A DNA stretch of 64,000 nucleotides from positions 62,001-126,000 of the forward strand of contig NZ_QNUM01000004.1 of NCBI RefSeq assembly GCF_003574655.1, read 5' to 3'. The notes beneath the pieces were generated by a model, which searched no databases, had not been told where the DNA came from, and saw nothing but the letters and a program-made list of their open reading frames with translations. Shown one piece after another: positions 60,961 through 64,000 of the stretch. The stretch's first letter is position 1. Each line of letters opens with the position of its first letter. The position numbers were made by a program, and so were the translations under genes. Origin of the DNA: Cohaesibacter haloalkalitolerans. Its GTDB lineage: Bacteria; Pseudomonadota; Alphaproteobacteria; Rhizobiales; Cohaesibacteraceae.

Positions 60961-61299
60961 ATGCTTTGGGAAGTTTCTTTCGGGACCTTTTTGCTCGTCA
61001 CCGTCTGTCTGGGCGGCGGCGCGGCATGGATGGCAGGCCGGGCAATCGCCAACACCTGGAAACCCAGGTCGCAGATCGTTATCTACATGATCCTTTTGTC
61101 CGCAGGTGTGCGATTCTTGCATTTCGCCCTGTTCAAAGGCACTCTGCTGTCATTCCACTTCTATTTCGTGGACCTGATTGTATTGCTGATCATTTGTGGA
61201 CTTGGTTTCCAGTTCACCCGTACCAACCAGATGGTAGACCAATATCATTGGCTTTATGAGAAAGTCAGCCCTCTTTCATGGAAAGAGCGCAAGGGCTAG
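60961..61299 (+). CDS. Small membrane protein linked to liv operon (DUF6867-like)
   Basis: 112 residues with three hydrophobic segments (VSFGTFLLVTVCLGGGAAWM, IYMILLSAGVRFLHFALFKG, YFVDLIVLLIICGLGFQF) and a basic C-terminus. Its place directly after livF is, to my knowledge, conserved in Hyphomicrobiales (the family name DUF6867 is from memory and unverified). An AAGGAA SD precedes the ATG. It could be an accessory subunit of the importer, but there is no experimental hint in the sequence. Confidence 0.78.
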   Translation: MLWEVSFGTFLLVTVCLGGGAAWMAGRAIANTWKPRSQIVIYMILLSAGVRFLHFALFKGTLLSFHFYFVDLIVLLIICGLGFQFTRTNQMVDQYHWLYEKVSPLSWKERKG

Positions 61300-61319
61300 G
61301 CCGATCATGAGACAAGATT

Positions 61320-61344
61320 GATAGTGACGGTTTGCGCCACTATC
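61320..61344 (+). terminator. Hairpin between liv operon and livJ
   Basis: GATAGTG / CACTATC stem with an 11-base loop, 20 bases after the small membrane-protein stop. It may stop or attenuate transcription before livJ. No T-run. Confidence 0.4.
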
Positions 61345-61528
61345 CACCCACAGCAATAAACCGGATTTTCCGGACTTGCTGATGGGCAAATGGGGGAAGA
61401 GATTTCATTTCATATAAGAATAGAATCCCGAACTCTAATGACCGTAAGGTTCAATAATAATCACACCAGAATAGTTGCCCCAAACAAGGTGCAACGGAAC
61501 GCAGCAAACATCTCAATGGGAGAGTTTT

Positions 61529-62629
61529 ATGAAAAAACTACTTTTGGCAGGCGTCGCACTCGCAGGTTCTATCGCTATGACCAGTGGTGCATTCGCTGAA
61601 ATCGTTATTGCGACCGCAGGTCCGATGACCGGCCAGTATGCTTCTTTCGGCCAGCAGATGAAAATCGGTGCCGAGCAGGCTGTTGCCGACATCAACGCAG
61701 CTGGCGGCGTCAATGGCGAAATGCTGAAACTGGAAATCGGCGATGACGCATGCGACCCGAAACAGGCCGTGGCTGTTGCCAACCAGATGGTCGGCAAGGG
61801 CGTGACCTTCATGGCCGGTCACTTCTGCTCCGGCTCTTCCATTCCGGCATCCGCCGTTTATGCTGAAGAAGGCATTGTCCAGATTTCTCCGGCTTCCACC
61901 AACCCGAAATTCACCGACGAGCGTCCTGGCCCGGGCATCTACCGCGTTTGCGGCCGCGATGACCAGCAGGGTTCTGTTGCCGGTCAGCTGCTGTGGGACG
62001 AATACAAGGACAAGAACGTTGCCATCATCCAGGACAAGACCGCATACGGCAAGGGTCTGGCTGACGAAACCAAGGCTGCCTTCGAAGCTCTTGGTGGCAA
62101 GGTTGCCATGTATGAAGCCTACACCGCTGGTGAAAAAGACTACACCGCTCTGGTTTCCAAGCTGAAGCAGGCCAAGATCGACGCCCTGTATGTTGGTGGC
62201 TACCACACCGAAGCAGGCCTGATCGTCCGTCAGATGCGTGAACAGGGCATGGACACCGTCCTGATCTCTGGTGACGCTCTGGTTACCGACGAATACTGGT
62301 CCATCACCGGCGACGCTGGCGAAGGCACCCTGATGACCTTCTCTCCTGATCCGTCCCTGAACCCTGAAGCAGCTCCGGTTGTTGAAGAATTCAAGGCAAA
62401 GGGTCTGACCACCGAAGGGTATGTTCTCTACACCTATGCTGCCATCCAGGCTTATGTTGACGCTGTCAAGGCTGCCGGTTCCACCGACTATGACGCTGTC
62501 ACCGAAGCTCTGAACTCCGGCGAATTCCCGACCGTTCTGGGCAACCTGTCCTTCGACGACAAGGGTGACGTCACCCTGCCGGGCTATGTCTGGTACAAGT
62601 GGAGCAAAGGCAAATACGCCTACAAATAA
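61529..62629 (+). CDS. livJ: Branched-chain amino acid ABC transporter substrate-binding protein LivJ/LivK
   Basis: 366-residue periplasmic binding protein. Signal peptide about 1-23 (LAGSIAMTSGAFAE). The LivJ core is seen in IVIATAGPMTGQYASFGQQM, ADINAAGGVNGEMLKLEIGD, AVAVANQMVGKGVTFMAGHF and SPASTNPKFTDERPG. Codons are strongly biased to a small set (GGT, GCT, GAA, AAG), more than in its neighbours, as expected for a very highly expressed protein. ATG 61529 has GGGAGAG upstream. A 229-base gap with hairpin separates it from the rest of the operon, and a strong terminator follows. Confidence 0.95.
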   Translation: MKKLLLAGVALAGSIAMTSGAFAEIVIATAGPMTGQYASFGQQMKIGAEQAVADINAAGGVNGEMLKLEIGDDACDPKQAVAVANQMVGKGVTFMAGHFCSGSSIPASAVYAEEGIVQISPASTNPKFTDERPGPGIYRVCGRDDQQGSVAGQLLWDEYKDKNVAIIQDKTAYGKGLADETKAAFEALGGKVAMYEAYTAGEKDYTALVSKLKQAKIDALYVGGYHTEAGLIVRQMREQGMDTVLISGDALVTDEYWSITGDAGEGTLMTFSPDPSLNPEAAPVVEEFKAKGLTTEGYVLYTYAAIQAYVDAVKAAGSTDYDAVTEALNSGEFPTVLGNLSFDDKGDVTLPGYVWYKWSKGKYAYK

Positions 62630-62700
62630 GACGGCACAGCCTCTTATTGACGCTTGAACATGGCGCCCTAAAGCGTCATGAAAAGAAATGACAAGAAACG

Positions 62701-62732
62701 AAAAGCCCCTCTGAGCCATCAGAGGGGCTTTT
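62701..62732 (+). terminator. Intrinsic terminator after livJ
   Basis: Fourteen-base perfect stem AAAAGCCCCTCTGA / TCAGAGGGGCTTTT with a GCCA loop; symmetrical A and T ends. Confidence 0.9.
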
Positions 62733-62773
62733 CAGCATTCCCCCATCGCCTTTTCCCAGCCGCCTTTCTCCTT

Positions 62774-63691
62774 ATGAGTGCCGCCATGAAAGCCTATCTT
62801 GCGCTCGCTGCAGCCATGATTCTCACCGGAATCAACGTCGCCATCGGCAAGGTCATCGTGGCTGAAATCCCGCCGACCTCCTTCTCGATGCTGCGCTTCG
62901 TTCTGGCAAGCCTGTGTCTGGTGCCGCTGGCATTGTTCGAACCGGGCGGACTGACGAGCCTTGCGCGTCTCTCCCGGCGCCAATGGGGTGAAATCATGCT
63001 GCTTGCGCTGTTTGGCGTCGTCGGCTTCACCACCCTGATGCTGATCGGCCTGCAATATACCACCGCCATCAATGCGGGCATCATCGCCTCATCACTGCCA
63101 GCGATCATCGCCCTGCTCAGTCTGCTGGTGCTCAAGGAGTTCATTTCGCGGCGCAAGGTGTTGTCGATCGGACTGGCAGTGCTTGGCATCGCATGCATCA
63201 ACCTGGCAAGACCCGATGATGGCAGCGGCGCGTCAGACTGGCTCGGCACCCTTCTGGGCAACAGCTTTGTGTTGATGGCTGCTTTCTCCGAGGCAGTCTT
63301 TGCCATTCTCACGCGCCGCTATTCGAGCATCATCCCGCCATGGACGCTGACCATGATTGTCCATCTGGTGGCAATTCCCATCACCCTGCCCATCCTCCTG
63401 TGGCTGGACGGCGGCTGGCAGCTTCCCCTCGATGGCCCCCTCTCCTTCTGGCTGCTGGCGGTCTATTATATCTTTGCGTCCAGCATCCTGTCCTTCTTCC
63501 TCTGGTGCATCGGCATCAAGTCGGTCACTGCCTCGTCCAGCGCGATATTCACTGCCCTCGTTCCCACCACCACCATGTTCGTTGCTGTCTTGGCATTGGG
63601 CGAAAGCATGGTTACTCTGCAAGTCATGGGGCTTGTGGCCGTCTTTGCTTCACTGGGCATCGGCCTGATAGCGCGACCGCAAGGAAACTGA
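62774..63691 (+). CDS. DMT-family (EamA) transporter
   Basis: 305 residues with about ten transmembrane segments arranged as two EamA repeats: the first from AYLALAAAMILTGINVAIGK, with PPTSFSMLRFVLASLCLVPL, the second from LLGNSFVLMAAFSEAVFAIL to LQVMGLVAVFASLGIGLIAR. Probably an inner-membrane exporter of amino acids or metabolites; the substrate is unknown. The start is ATG 62774 or 62786; the upstream frame to 62678 covers the livJ terminator and is not coding. One base precedes the next gene. Confidence 0.87.
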   Translation: MSAAMKAYLALAAAMILTGINVAIGKVIVAEIPPTSFSMLRFVLASLCLVPLALFEPGGLTSLARLSRRQWGEIMLLALFGVVGFTTLMLIGLQYTTAINAGIIASSLPAIIALLSLLVLKEFISRRKVLSIGLAVLGIACINLARPDDGSGASDWLGTLLGNSFVLMAAFSEAVFAILTRRYSSIIPPWTLTMIVHLVAIPITLPILLWLDGGWQLPLDGPLSFWLLAVYYIFASSILSFFLWCIGIKSVTASSSAIFTALVPTTTMFVAVLALGESMVTLQVMGLVAVFASLGIGLIARPQGN

Positions 63692-63692
63692 C

Positions 63693-64000
63693 ATGAACAA
63701 TCTCATCACCGACATCGACGGGCTGTTCGTAGGCAACGCCACCGACGAAGCGCTAAAATCAGGCACCACGACACTGGTTTGCCGGGAGGCCATGGTCGCC
63801 TCCTATGCCGTTCTTGGTGGCGCACCGGGAACGCGGGACACCGATCTTCTCAATCCCGACCAGACCGTCGAACGGATAGACGCGATTACCCTTTCGGGCG
63901 GCTCGGCCTTTGGTCTTGATGCCGCAGGGGGTGCGCAGGGCTGGCTCAAGCAGCAGGGCCGCGGCTTCGCCGTCGGGCCGATCCATGTGCCGATTGTTCC
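63693..64000 (+). CDS. P1-family (DmpA/S58) aminopeptidase, partial
   Basis: The 5' part (about 102 codons) of a gene cut by the window end. The product begins MNNLITDIDGLFVGNATDEA and contains the family block ITLSGGSAFGLDAAGG, typical of the P1/DmpA self-cleaving Ntn-type aminopeptidases (DmpA, BapA). The nucleophile Ser/Thr lies beyond the window. It starts one base after the transporter stop, so it is probably in the same transcription unit. Confidence 0.85.
   Translation, partial: MNNLITDIDGLFVGNATDEALKSGTTTLVCREAMVASYAVLGGAPGTRDTDLLNPDQTVERIDAITLSGGSAFGLDAAGGAQGWLKQQGRGFAVGPIHVPIV

Noticed and set aside
61538-62719. 393-residue minus-strand frame over livJ
   Set aside because: Runs through the livJ terminator and coding region; a side effect of restricted codon use in livJ.

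Overview
The window reads as chromosomal DNA from an alphaproteobacterium, most likely of the order Hyphomicrobiales (Rhizobiales). The evidence is the gene content: BA14K-type secreted proteins, a DUF3126 protein, a PAS_5-type protein, a small membrane protein attached to a liv operon, a cysE/DUF3126 neighbourhood and an NDUFS6-like zinc-finger protein. Coding DNA is moderately GC-rich and most genes have Shine-Dalgarno sites. I see no phage, insertion sequence, integrase, rRNA or CRISPR array. A marine or host-associated member is possible, but I cannot fix the genus.

1-12 kb is mainly housekeeping: folE, hisI, a CBS-domain protein, a rhomboid protease, a PAS protein behind a sigma-54-like promoter, a double-PilZ protein, a LapG-like periplasmic cysteine protease behind a strikingly AT-rich leader, a gamma-carbonic-anhydrase-like protein, cysE, a crotonase-family protein and an alpha/beta hydrolase. 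12-19 kb holds a flavin monooxygenase and then the most interesting locus: an operon of ECF sigma factor, membrane anti-sigma factor and secreted subtilase, facing three tandem BA14K-family secreted-protein genes. The upstream regions of the sigma gene and of two BA14K genes carry the same GAACC-N16-CG(AC/TT) element, which suggests a self-contained envelope-stress regulon. The periplasmic part of the anti-sigma factor follows the same strand/helix pattern as the protease propeptide.

19-31 kb has a GAF-GGDEF-EAL protein and a complete amino-sugar module: an RpiR regulator, nanE, nanK, a sugar ABC transporter, nagB and nagA. It would take N-acetylmannosamine or GlcNAc-type sugars to fructose-6-phosphate, with no sialate lyase in sight. 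31-39 kb is a second catabolic operon on the minus strand: DhaK and DhaL kinase subunits, a TctCBA-type tripartite transporter and an HpcH/HpaI aldolase, with a divergent LacI regulator. Its substrate is unknown; a plausible design is aldol cleavage to dihydroxyacetone followed by phosphorylation.

39-52 kb holds a PQQ-type sugar dehydrogenase, a membrane protein with a LURP-one/scramblase-like domain, a MarR regulator with a perfect operator repeat, a two-component system, a DevBCA/MacAB-like export cassette flanked by two secreted proteins that share a Cys-containing repeat, and three small secreted proteins, two of which are tandem paralogs. A tRNA-Leu(UAA) lies at 51.9 kb. 52-64 kb returns to core functions: gpt, a molybdopterin-binding-domain protein, sfsA, map, radC, a CueR-like regulator, a full branched-chain amino acid ABC operon (livHMGF, a small membrane protein, livJ), a DMT exporter and the start of a P1-family peptidase gene.
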